NCBI RefSeq assembly: GCF_051388915.1
Contig: NZ_JBPKBH010000014.1
Span: forward strand, 168,756-232,755
DNA length: 64,000 nt
Direction: 5' to 3'
Source of the DNA: Yinghuangia sp051388915
GTDB lineage: Bacteria; Actinomycetota; Actinomycetes; Streptomycetales; Streptomycetaceae
Made by a program: the position numbers and the translations under genes. This document shows positions 43,895 to 52,221 of the stretch, in pieces. The notes under the pieces are model-generated. The model saw only the letters and a list, made by a program, of their open reading frames with translations. It was not told the DNA's origin and did no database searches. Position 1 is the first letter of the stretch. Each line of letters starts with the position of its first letter.

Positions 43895-45005
43895 GGGTCA
43901 TCGCCTCGACGATCATCTCGCCGGTCAGCCCGGCGTCCAGCAGCGTCTGCGCGTGCAGGGTGAGGCACGAGGCCGTGGGCCCCGGCGTCCCGGCGTGGCC
44001 GGACGGCGGCAGCGCGTGCACCCGCAGCGTCTCGGCCACGGCGGGGAAGGGCCAGGCGCCGGCGCGGATGGCCTGTTCGGCGCTCGAACCGGGGCTTGAA
44101 CCGGCGCTCGCACCGGGGCCTGAACCGGCGGTGCCTGCGCTGCTCTTGGCAGAGCCCGGGTGCGAATCGTGGTTGTTTTGTTCGGACTTGGGCCCACCGT
44201 CGGCGAACGCCCGGGAATCGGCGAGAAGTTCCGTGAGCATGTCGTCCAGGTTCGGACGCTCGGCGGGCTCCTTGGCGAGGCACCGCCGGATCAGATCACG
44301 CAATCCGTCGGGGGCTCCGTCGAGTTCGGGTTCCCCGTGGACGAGCCGGTACAAGTGGCCTTCGCCTCCCGGGAAGGGCTGCCCGCCCGTGGCGGCGAAC
44401 AGCAGGACGCCGCCGAGCGAGAAAAGGTCGGTCGACGGCCCCACCACCATGCCGGTGATCTGCTCCGGCGACATGAACGCCGGGGTGCCGAGCACGATTC
44501 CGCTCCGCGTGAGCCCCGCGGCGCCGAGCATGCGCGAGATGCCGAAGTCGATGACGCGGGGACCGTCGGGAGCGAGCAGGACGTTCGACGGCTTGAGGTC
44601 GCGGTGGACGACACCCGCCGCGTGGATCGCCCGCAGTGCCTCCGCCAACCCAGCGCCCAGCAACCGGACTTGCGGTTCGGGGAGTGGTCCGTTGCGGGCC
44701 ACCTCCTCGGCCAGCGACGGGCCGGGAACGTAGACCGTGGCCAGCCACGGCGGGTCGCCCTGGGTGTCCGCGTCGACGACGGCCGCGGTGAAGAGTCCGC
44801 CGACGGCCCGCGCGGCGTCGACCTCGCGCTCGAAGCGGTCCCGGAACTCGGGCTCCATGGCCAGTTCTGGGCGCACGACCTTGACCGCCACCATGCGGCC
44901 GGTCGGCGAACGTCCCAGGTACACCCACCCCATGCCGCCGGAGCCGAGCCGTCCGACGATCTGGTACGGCCCCACCCGCTGCGGATCGCTCAACGGCGTC
45001 CTCAC
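43881..45005 (-). CDS. Ser/Thr protein kinase (Pkn/Hanks type)
   Basis: 374 residues. The N-terminal kinase domain is canonical: glycine loop 'GRLGSGGMGWVYLG', Lys in 'MVAVKVV', 'GVVHRDLKPSNVLL', DFG in 'RVIDFGISRML', and 'GTPAFMSPEQITG'. After about residue 270 there is a Ser/Gly/Ala-rich linker, then a short C-terminal domain ('CLTLHAQTLLDAGLTGEMIV'). There is no transmembrane helix, so it is cytosolic. As first gene of the operon it is the likely upstream kinase. Confidence 0.95.
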   Translation of the reverse strand: MRTPLSDPQRVGPYQIVGRLGSGGMGWVYLGRSPTGRMVAVKVVRPELAMEPEFRDRFEREVDAARAVGGLFTAAVVDADTQGDPPWLATVYVPGPSLAEEVARNGPLPEPQVRLLGAGLAEALRAIHAAGVVHRDLKPSNVLLAPDGPRVIDFGISRMLGAAGLTRSGIVLGTPAFMSPEQITGMVVGPSTDLFSLGGVLLFAATGGQPFPGGEGHLYRLVHGEPELDGAPDGLRDLIRRCLAKEPAERPNLDDMLTELLADSRAFADGGPKSEQNNHDSHPGSAKSSAGTAGSGPGASAGSSPGSSAEQAIRAGAWPFPAVAETLRVHALPPSGHAGTPGPTASCLTLHAQTLLDAGLTGEMIVEAMTRAGR

Positions 45006-45380
45006 GCTGCCTCCCTCCCCTGGGTCGTGCCTTCAAATTCCCGCCGGTCCCGCGACGCCGGGCCTTGACGGCCCTCCCAAGCCAAACCCAGGCCGAGCCG
45101 CGGGCCGGGCCTTGCGAGCGCACACACCACGACCCGCGGGCTATCCGACGGTAATTTGAGGACACTCCCTAGCCCGCCCCCGCACGGCAGTCGCCTGGTG
45201 CCGGACGCCCGCATAAGGATTGTCCCGGGAAAGGACGCCTCCCGGTAAGCAAACCGGCGAGACCGCCCCCACCGGGGGTGTCGACGCGGCCGAAGGCGAC
45301 CCGCCGGTGCGCGATCGGCCCTTCCCCGTCAGCCCTTCCCCGTCAGCCCGTCCCGGTCAGCTCGTCCCAGCCCTTCCCGA
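45006..45380. other. Intergenic with short imperfect repeats
   Basis: No gene is seen. At about 45320-45395 the unit CAGCCCTTCCC(C/G)(G/A)T recurs several times with variation (CAGCCCGTCCCGGT, CAGCTCGTCCC). The kinase operon's promoter should lie toward 45010-45180. Confidence 0.5.
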
Positions 45381-46142
45381 TCAGCCCTTCCACGGCGGCG
45401 TGAGCCCCCAGTCCCACCGCGGCATGGGGGTCTGCGGGAGCGGCGGCGGGTTCGAACCGGAGTAGATGATCGCCATGCGCGTGCCCCACTCCAGGTAGTA
45501 CGCCAGCACGCCGCGGAACTCCGGATCGTCCGGCAGCCCGACCTCGTCCGCTGTGTCGACGAGCAGGGCGACCCAGCGCCGCCGCTGGGTCTCGGTGATC
45601 CCCCGGCCGAGGTGCATGGACGCCATGTGCTGGTGGCCGCCGTGTTCGGTGCTGTAGACCTCGGGGCCGCCGAACACCTCGCCGAGCCAGGCGGCGACGT
45701 GTTGCGCGTGGTGCGCATCCATCCCGGCGAACACCGGTGCGAGCACCTCGTCTTCGGCGACGCGCTCGTAGAAACGGGTGAACAGCCGGTCGAGCGCCTC
45801 GGCGCCGCCGGCCCACTCGAACAACGTGGGGTTGGACCCGCCGGTTCCGACGACGTCGGTCACCTCGTAGTGGCGCATTTCCTGGATGTTCGAGAAGTAC
45901 GGCTTGATCTCGGCGAAGAACGCGGGGAAGTGCTCGCCCTTCCGGAAGCCCTCCAGATGGTCGGGGGCGGACGTCCAGCGGATGCGCAGCACGTAGGAGC
46001 CAGGCTCCTCGGTACAGCGCGACAGCTCGTAGTCGGCACATTGCGGCGCCGCGCGCAATGAGGCGGCTGCACGGCCGTACGCGGCCTCGAACGCCGCGGC
46101 GTCGGACTCGGGGATGGTGTAGCGGATGTACTCGACAATCAT
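45381..46142 (-). CDS. ABM monooxygenase-like domain fused to truncated haemoglobin
   Basis: 253 residues from ATG 46142; an open frame far upstream is not coding. Residues about 1-95 are an antibiotic-biosynthesis-monooxygenase-type ferredoxin-like domain ('MIVEYIRYTIPESDAAAFEA', 'YELSRCTEEPGSYVLRIRW'). Residues about 110-230 are a group II truncated haemoglobin: 'LFEWAGGAEALDRLFTRFYE', 'FAGMDAHHAQHVAAWLGEVF' with the haem His, and 'ALLVDTADEVGLPDDPEFRG' to 'AYYLEWGTRMA'. The fusion is known in actinomycetes. It may protect against nitric oxide or oxygen radicals, or serve an oxidation. Confidence 0.92.
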   Translation of the reverse strand: MIVEYIRYTIPESDAAAFEAAYGRAAASLRAAPQCADYELSRCTEEPGSYVLRIRWTSAPDHLEGFRKGEHFPAFFAEIKPYFSNIQEMRHYEVTDVVGTGGSNPTLFEWAGGAEALDRLFTRFYERVAEDEVLAPVFAGMDAHHAQHVAAWLGEVFGGPEVYSTEHGGHQHMASMHLGRGITETQRRRWVALLVDTADEVGLPDDPEFRGVLAYYLEWGTRMAIIYSGSNPPPLPQTPMPRWDWGLTPPWKG

Positions 46143-47287
46143 GCTCGCGCCCCTGGGCTCGAAGACGGGTTTTCCCGCCCCAACGACCCTACGCCGAGGG
46201 ATGATTCCCCACGCGCGCGAGGCATAGGGCGTGGGCGACGGGGGGCGGGCCGCGAGGCGCGGGCGGGCGGGCGGGGGCAAGGGGGGACGCGCGGACGCGA
46301 CGCGCGAGCGGGGGGTGACCGCGGACGCGACGCCGTGCGAACACGCACGCGCGTTGGCGAGCAGAGCGGGGGCGCGTGCTCCCGGGTTGCGCAAGCGCGG
46401 CGCGATGCGGCAACACGGCAGCCGGCGTGCGTCAGTGGGTCGGGCGTGAGGTGGCCGCCGTACAGGGTGGGCACGGCCGCCCGGCGCGACGCAGGCGCGG
46501 GGGCAATGCGGTCGTGGGCGCAGGCGCTGGTACCGCGCGACGCCGGCCCGGCGCGACGCAGGTGTAAGGCTGGTGCCTAGCAACGCGGGCGCAGGGTAAC
46601 GCGGGCTAACGCGGGCGCGGCGCAACGCAGGCGCGGAGTAGCGCGGGCGCAACGCAGGCGCGGGGCAACGCAAGCGCAGGCGCGGGGCAATGTTGGCGCG
46701 GGGCAAGGCGGGCGCACGTGACGCTGGCGCCGCGCAACGCAGGCGCGGCGCAACGCAAGCGCAGGCGCAGGGCAACGTTCGCGCGGGGCAAGGCGGGCGC
46801 AGGCGTGACGCTGGCGCCGCGCAACGCGGGCGCAGGCGCGGGGGCGACACTGGTGCCGCGCAACGCGGGCGCGGGGGCGGGCGCGGCGCGACGCAGGCGC
46901 GGGGGCGACACTGGTGCCGCGCGGTGCGGGGGTGCAAGGGAGCCTGGGCGTGGCGCGCGCTCCGCGGTTGGCGCGACGGGGCCAGTGCAGGGGCAGCACC
47001 GGAGCGACGCGGCGCGAGCACCGCCACACCCGGCGGATTGTCGCTTTTGCCGCTTTTGTTGAACTTGATAGCTGTGACGTTACGCACCCTCACATACCAG
47101 CCCAATCCCACAAGACCCTTGGTACCTCTGGCGTTCGGTCCAGATACCAGGACATCCACGGACTTTCTCCAGGTTTACAAATCGACCCTCCGGCCGCACG
47201 ATCATGCTTCGCGGGTTCGGGGCCCGCCTCCCACGCGACCGCGAGCTGCGGGCGCGTGCCTTCGCGTACATCTTCGGAGACGGACCC
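46143..47287. other. 1.1-kb divergent intergenic region
   Basis: Between the globin gene and the glycosyltransferase gene there is no supportable CDS, although frames stay open because of composition. Bases 46200-46480 are G-rich. The repeat array (46540-46930) follows. Bases 47030-47110 are more A/T-rich (CTTTTGTTGAACTTGATAG) and are the likely promoter zone of the glycosyltransferase gene, with a leader of over 150 bases. Confidence 0.5.
46540..46930 (+). repeat. Degenerate GC-rich repeat array
   Basis: Short units such as GGCGCGGGGCAACGCAGGC, CGCGGGGCAAGGCGGGCGCA and GTGACGCTGGCGCCGCGCAA recur in changing order for about 390 bp. GGGGGCGACACTGGTGCCGC appears twice near the right end. There are no unique spacers as in CRISPR. 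It has probably grown by slippage and recombination. Confidence 0.8.
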
Positions 47288-48442
47288 ATGGCCCCCACCG
47301 TCGTGCTCCCGCGCGCCCAGGAACAGCCGGGGTTGCGCGCGCGGCTGCGACCCAAGCGCCGCCATCAGCGTTCGCTCCCCCAGGCCGAGCCCTCCCGCAT
47401 GCGCATCACCGCGCTGGTGCCCGCGCACAACGAGGAAGCGCAGATAGCCGAGACGATCGAATCGCTGCTGATGCAGCAACGTCCGCCCGAGCGCATCATC
47501 GTCGTCGCCGACAACTGCACCGACCGCACCGCCGAGATCGCCCGTTCGCTCGGTGCCGAGGTGCGCCACACGGTCGGCAACCGGCACAAGAAGGCCGGTG
47601 CGCTCAACCAGGTCCTCGACGGCCTGTTGCCGACCCTCGGCGCCGACGACGCCGTCCTGGTCATGGACGCCGACTCCGCGCTCGGCCCCGAGTTCCTGAG
47701 CCACGGCCTCGACACCCTCGCCGAGGGCCGGTACGCCGCCGTCGGCGGCACCTTCACCGGCAAGCCCGGCGGCGGGTTCGTCGGCATGTTGCAGCGCAAC
47801 GAATACGCCCGCTACGCGCGCGACGTCCAGCGCCTGCAAGGCCGCGCCCTCGTCCTCACCGGCACCGCGACGCTCTTCCGCGCGCTCACCCTCCACGAGG
47901 TCGTCGCCGCCCGCGCCGACGGCGGACTCCCCGGCAACGCACACGTCTACGACACGCGCGTGCTCACGGAGGACAACGAACTCACCCTCGCGATCCTGCA
48001 CTTGGGCCTGCGCATCATCTGCCCGCCGCAGTGCGCGCTGGAGACCGAGGTCATGGAGACCTGGCGCGACCTGTTCAACCAGCGGCTGCGCTGGAAGCGC
48101 GGCGCACTGGAGAACCTCACCGACTACGGCTGGACGTACGTCACCCGCGCCTACTGGGGACGCCAACTCCTGTCGCTTGTCGGCCTATTGGTGATCGCAA
48201 TTTACCTGGGCTCGGTCGCGTACGCCCTCGTCGCCGACGGCGGCCTGCTGGTCCGCCCGCTGTGGCTGGCCGTGACCCTGATCTTCGCCCTGGAGCGGTG
48301 CGTCACCGTACGCCGCCGGGGCCCCGCGCAGATGGCGCTCGCCGCCGTGATCGTGGTCGAGATGGCCTTCGACCTGTACCTCCAGGCAGCCCAGGGCAAG
48401 GCGTTCTGGGACGCCGTCCGCAACAAGGAAAGGAAGTGGTGA
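47288..48442 (+). CDS. Family 2 glycosyltransferase, membrane bound
   Basis: 384 residues from ATG 47288 with GGAGAC upstream. Catalytic motifs of processive GT2 enzymes are present: 'ALVPAHNEEAQIAETIESLL', 'IIVVADNCTDRTAEIARSLG', DxD in 'VLVMDADSALGPEFL', 'VLTEDNELTLAI' and QxxRW in 'LFNQRLRWKRGALENL'. Two or three membrane helices follow ('LLSLVGLLVIAIYLGSVAYA' and others). It would add sugars from a nucleotide donor to a growing surface chain. It is followed at once by a tiny LAATG-motif protein, 3 bp on. Confidence 0.92.
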   Translation: MAPTVVLPRAQEQPGLRARLRPKRRHQRSLPQAEPSRMRITALVPAHNEEAQIAETIESLLMQQRPPERIIVVADNCTDRTAEIARSLGAEVRHTVGNRHKKAGALNQVLDGLLPTLGADDAVLVMDADSALGPEFLSHGLDTLAEGRYAAVGGTFTGKPGGGFVGMLQRNEYARYARDVQRLQGRALVLTGTATLFRALTLHEVVAARADGGLPGNAHVYDTRVLTEDNELTLAILHLGLRIICPPQCALETEVMETWRDLFNQRLRWKRGALENLTDYGWTYVTRAYWGRQLLSLVGLLVIAIYLGSVAYALVADGGLLVRPLWLAVTLIFALERCVTVRRRGPAQMALAAVIVVEMAFDLYLQAAQGKAFWDAVRNKERKW

Positions 48443-48445
48443 CCG

Positions 48446-48601
48446 ATGTACAACGCCAGCACCGGAGTCGCGGCGGGAGGAACCGCAGGGAGCCTCGCCG
48501 CCACCGGCGTCAATGTCGTGTGGGCGCTCGTGGCCGCGTTCACGCTGTTCAGCGCGGGCCTCGCGCTCAAGCGGATCGCCCCCGCCCGCAAGTCCCGCTG
48601 A
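48446..48601 (+). CDS. 51-residue membrane-anchored protein with LAATG motif
   Basis: ATG 48446 lies 3 bases past the glycosyltransferase stop, with GGAAAGGAAG before it. The sequence has 'LAATG' at about 18-22, a hydrophobic helix ('VVWALVAAFTLFSAGLALKR') and a basic end (PARKSR). LAxTG plus helix plus basic tail is the layout of a class E sortase signal, though there is no N-terminal signal peptide and little protein before the motif. It may simply be a small membrane partner of the glycosyltransferase. Confidence 0.6.
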   Translation: MYNASTGVAAGGTAGSLAATGVNVVWALVAAFTLFSAGLALKRIAPARKSR

Positions 48602-48666
48602 CCCGCCCGCGCGTGGCGGCGCCCGTCGCCGCCCGCGCGTGCCGTCCACGATCGGGGAGGAACACC

Positions 48667-48852
48667 GTGGTCCGTCCGGGCTCCGGACTGCGGCGCCGGT
48701 GCGCGGCCGTGCGCGCGGCGGCCGGTATCGCCGCCGCTGCGGCGATCCCCGCGCAGGCCGACGACTCGGCGACGCCCGCGCGGGCGACCGCCGGGCCTGG
48801 GGCCGTGCCGTGGCCGGGGACGACGTACCACGCGGTGGCGGCACGCTGGTAG
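48667..48852 (+). CDS. Putative small secreted protein
   Basis: 61 residues from GTG 48667, after GGGGAGGAACACC. A basic N-terminus ('GLRRRCAAVRAAAGIA') leads into an Ala-rich hydrophobic stretch and a cleavage-like 'AIPAQADD'. The mature part would be about 30 residues, Pro/Ala rich, ending in a Trp. No family is recognised. It closes a small operon with the glycosyltransferase and the LAATG protein. Confidence 0.45.
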   Translation: MVRPGSGLRRRCAAVRAAAGIAAAAAIPAQADDSATPARATAGPGAVPWPGTTYHAVAARW

Positions 48853-49072
48853 GCGGCGGACGCGGGGATTCCACCGTCGGTCGGCGGTCCACCGCAAAGA
48901 CCGGGCCGTCGCCGGTGTACGCGGAAGCAACTCGCGCGGTCTCGAACCCGGTCGTCCTTCCGCCAACCCCTCGGCGCGCAGTTTGCGCCGGGACCGCAGT
49001 GGCCCCACCCACCGAACAGCCAGGCAGAGGCGGGCTGTCAGCTGGAGAACGGGGCGCCTCGGCCACCGTCGA

Positions 49073-50713
49073 CTACCTCGGCTCCCCTGCGTGGCCGTTC
49101 CCGTACTTCGCGATCGACGCCCGGATCTCGTCCGCGTAGGGGGTCTCTGTCCACGGCACGGACTTGAGCAGGATCGGCTTCTGACCGCTGATCTGGACGA
49201 AGGCACGGTCCCGCGGCAAGCTCGTCAGGTCGGAGCGGTGCAGGACGTTCTCCGGCCTCGACCCGCGCTTCACATTGCTCGCGAACCAGTCCCACCGCCC
49301 ACCGCTCAACCCGGTGGTGGACGCCTCGAAGATCCCCGCGACCTTGGTCATGTCGCCCAGCAGTCCGGCCTCCGTGCCGCCGCTGCCGACCACCCGCACC
49401 GACGACGCCCCCCAGAGCTTCCCCATGCCCGCCGCACCCCACACACCGGCGCCCTGCGACCAGGACTGGAGCATGGTCATCATGATGATGCCCCGTGAGC
49501 CGTAGTGCGAGTAGCGGTTCGGCCAGAGCTGCAACTGCGCGACGTTGGCCGCCTCGTCGAGCACCACGAGGAAGGGGCGCGGCAGCCGGCCCCCGGGCAT
49601 CTTGGCCGAACCGGTCTCACCCGCGATCACCGCGGCCGCGGTGAGGCAGCTGACCGCCGGGGAAGCGGTCTTGTCGTCGGTCCGGGAGAGGACGTACAAC
49701 GTGTCCGTGGACTCCCGGGAGAACGAGACCCACGGAAACTCCTCTCGTCCGTTGCCCGCAGTGATCCACTGGAGAATCTCCGGCACCGCGAGCCACGACA
49801 TGTAGGACTGGGCCGCGCCGTACACGCCCGCCTTCTGTTCGTTGGGGAGTTGCACCATGCCTTCGTACGCCTGCGCTGCCAACTCGTGCCTGGCGTCGCG
49901 GATGATCTGCGCGGGGGTGTCGTCGTCGGGATGCTGGAGCCACCGGTACACATCGGTCACCTGACCGTTGATCGCGTTGCCCGCAAACAGGAGGAGGCCG
50001 ATCAGAGTCTGGGCGGCGGAGTCGAAGTACGCGTCGCTCTGCATGTGCGGCTTGCGCTGGGTCGACATGAACAGACCGGCGATCGTGGTGGCGTCCTTGA
50101 TGTCGCCGCCGACCATCGAGAGCGGGTTCCAGTACCAGGTCGGAGCTTCCCCCATCACGTTCTGCGGGTCGAACACCCAGGTTCGGCCGCGCTTGTCGCG
50201 TACTCCCCGCGTCGCCTCGACGATGTCGGCCTTGCAGGACGTCACCAGCACCGGCCCCGGGGCCGCGACGATGTTGGGGATCGCCCGGCACGATGTCTTG
50301 CCCGTCCCGGGTCCGGCGATCTCGATGTACGTGCTCTCCCAGGACCCCCACACATCGTGGCCGCCACGCACGTTCTTGCCGAGGTAGAGCCCCGGCGTCT
50401 CCAGGTGGTCCAGCCCCAGCGTGGCCGCTGTGCGGGCGACACCTTCGGTCGTCGTGTCCACGGCCTCCGACGACTGCGCCATGTATCGGGAGGCCGCGTC
50501 GATGTGCAGGCGCTGCCCACGCCGGCGGTACCAGAAGAACCAGGCACAATCCACGAGCAGGGCGATGACGAGGGGCAACAGCGCCATCAGACGGTGCCCC
50601 GAAATGGCAATGTACAGCGCACCGACCGCGGCGCCGACGTTGACCACGGCGACGAGCACCCCGACCTGCATCGCATCAAGGTCCGGGCCGCGGTGACGAA
50701 TCGTACTGCTCAT
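49073..50713 (-). CDS. VirD4/TraG-like type IV coupling ATPase
   Basis: 546 residues from ATG 50713. Two N-terminal membrane helices ('MQVGVLVAVVNVGAAVGALY', 'LMALLPLVIALLVDCAWFFW') are followed by Walker A 'AGPGTGKTS', a long TraG/VirD4 core ('QSDAYFDSAAQTLIGLLLFA', 'PQNVMGEAPTWYWNPLSMVG') and Walker B 'PFLVVLDEAANVAQL'. Coupling proteins bring DNA or protein substrates to a type IV secretion channel. No relaxase is in the window. Other secretion-type genes lie at 60.9-64 kb, so the locus continues to the right. Confidence 0.93.
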   Translation of the reverse strand: MSSTIRHRGPDLDAMQVGVLVAVVNVGAAVGALYIAISGHRLMALLPLVIALLVDCAWFFWYRRRGQRLHIDAASRYMAQSSEAVDTTTEGVARTAATLGLDHLETPGLYLGKNVRGGHDVWGSWESTYIEIAGPGTGKTSCRAIPNIVAAPGPVLVTSCKADIVEATRGVRDKRGRTWVFDPQNVMGEAPTWYWNPLSMVGGDIKDATTIAGLFMSTQRKPHMQSDAYFDSAAQTLIGLLLFAGNAINGQVTDVYRWLQHPDDDTPAQIIRDARHELAAQAYEGMVQLPNEQKAGVYGAAQSYMSWLAVPEILQWITAGNGREEFPWVSFSRESTDTLYVLSRTDDKTASPAVSCLTAAAVIAGETGSAKMPGGRLPRPFLVVLDEAANVAQLQLWPNRYSHYGSRGIIMMTMLQSWSQGAGVWGAAGMGKLWGASSVRVVGSGGTEAGLLGDMTKVAGIFEASTTGLSGGRWDWFASNVKRGSRPENVLHRSDLTSLPRDRAFVQISGQKPILLKSVPWTETPYADEIRASIAKYGNGHAGEPR

Positions 50714-51232
50714 GGGCGGTGTGGCTCCCCCTGTCGGCTCTCGGTTGGCGCTCCAGCCTGCAACACCGCAGGCGGCAGCCACGGGTTCCCGGCGGTATCC
50801 CGCACCGATTGGATGATCACAACGGTAAAACGGCGGGAACGTTGCGCTATGCGGCCGATCCACCTGCGTACCGCGTCACTTCCGGCGGCGGCCGGAGCGG
50901 TGAGGCTCGCCCCGCGTCGACGCCCCCGGGTCGGGTTGTGCTCCGCCCCCACCCGAAGGCGCGATCGTGCCTTCGGTGGATGAGAAGTCGCCGCCGGGGA
51001 GGTGACAGGCGCGGTGCGCCCCAAGCACCGGGCCATGGGGTCCAAGAAGTTTCCTGGTCCGGGTCGACAGGGAGGTCCCCTGCCTGGACGTCCACCTGTC
51101 CGTGACGACCACGGCACTCACAAGCCCGCGCGACCAAGGCGTTGGACGGCGACTCCTTCGCAGGCTTCCGCCAACGCGTCAACGGCGTAGGGCACTAGCC
51201 GCGCCCGGGGGGTGTTTTCTAGGCTGCACTCC
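50714..51232. other. Divergent intergenic region, nothing recognised
   Basis: This 519-bp region separates the coupling ATPase gene from the next plus-strand gene. Open frames are short and lack ribosome sites. Promoters for both directions are expected, but no clear box or palindrome is seen. Confidence 0.4.
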
Positions 51233-52003
51233 ATGCGATCACGTGGGCTCGTCGCGGCCCGTGCAGCCTCTGCCGCGGGGGGCCTGGTGTTGTTGGCGTG
51301 GCCCTCCGGTCCGGCCATGGGCGCCGAGCTGCCGGCGAGACCCCTTCACAACTCGGTGGGCTCGATGAGTGCCTTGCACGTGGTTCCTCGCGATCTCGCG
51401 CAACCCGTGTCCGCAGACAACGACGACGAACGCGACGGCACCCGCACGACGTTGGTGGTCACCATCGCCGCCTCCGGCCTGATCTCCGTCGCCGCTTTCG
51501 GAATGCACATCCGCTCCCGAAATGCGACGAAGCGACGTGGCACGCCGCCCCCTCCGGTTCTCCCCGGTGCCCTGAACCGCGCGCACCCGGTGCACCCCGC
51601 GGCCCCGGCGCCCGCGGCATCGCCCGTCCGGCCCGCCGAGGCGGTACCGCCTTCCTGGTCATCGCGGCCGGCGCCGCCGCCGCAGACCATCCCGCCCGAC
51701 CACAACGCGCTCGACTCGGTGTGGTCCATCAGCGCGGTGCCCGCGGACGCCGTTCCCGACTCACCCCCGCCCCCGGTACCACCGCGGACGCCGACGCCAC
51801 CGCCCGGATACGCGAGCCCGCCGAGGCTCGCGGCCGAGGAACCGCCGCCACCGCGGCTGCCTCCGCCGTCCCGGACGATCCCGCCCGACCACAACGCGCT
51901 CGACTCGGTGTGGTCCATCAGCATCGTGCCGCCCGGCGACACGTCCACGGACCCGCCGGACCGGCCGTCGAAGCCGTCCTGGTGGCGGCGCGACAGACGC
52001 TGA
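51233..52003 (+). CDS. Membrane protein with proline-rich tail and duplicated motif
   Basis: 256 residues from ATG 51233 (an in-frame ATG at 51212 is possible). There is a signal sequence at about 8-31 ('AARAASAAGGLVLLAWPSGP'), and a membrane helix at about 70-92 ('TLVVTIAASGLISVAAFGMH'). The rest is Pro-rich. The motif 'TIPPDHNALDSVWSIS' occurs twice, about 65 residues apart, each after a Pro-rich linker, and could be a binding site for a repeated partner. No family is recognised. Confidence 0.65.
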   Translation: MRSRGLVAARAASAAGGLVLLAWPSGPAMGAELPARPLHNSVGSMSALHVVPRDLAQPVSADNDDERDGTRTTLVVTIAASGLISVAAFGMHIRSRNATKRRGTPPPPVLPGALNRAHPVHPAAPAPAASPVRPAEAVPPSWSSRPAPPPQTIPPDHNALDSVWSISAVPADAVPDSPPPPVPPRTPTPPPGYASPPRLAAEEPPPPRLPPPSRTIPPDHNALDSVWSISIVPPGDTSTDPPDRPSKPSWWRRDRR

Positions 52004-52221
52004 ACGCAGTCCCGCGGGGCTCACCTCGTACGCCGGGGGAGTCCCGCTCCGGCATGCCCGGAATCCCCTCAGGCGCGGCGCCGGGAGCCCCTCTGTCCCA
52101 AAGCCGCGCGAGGGCGCGCGTACGGCGGATAGCACCGCTCCCGCCTCCGGACCAAGCATGAACACCATGACCGGCTATATGCGCCTGCGCATGGGCCGGA
52201 GGACAAGGAGGCACGCTGCTG

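Noticed and set aside
46540..46930. CRISPR array
   Set aside because: Units are short and shuffled, with no equal repeats, no unique spacers and no cas genes in the window.
46143..47159. N-terminal extension of the ABM-globin frame through the repeat array
   Set aside because: The extension is Arg/Ala/Pro low-complexity encoded by the GC repeats. The ATG at 46142 begins a complete ABM domain.
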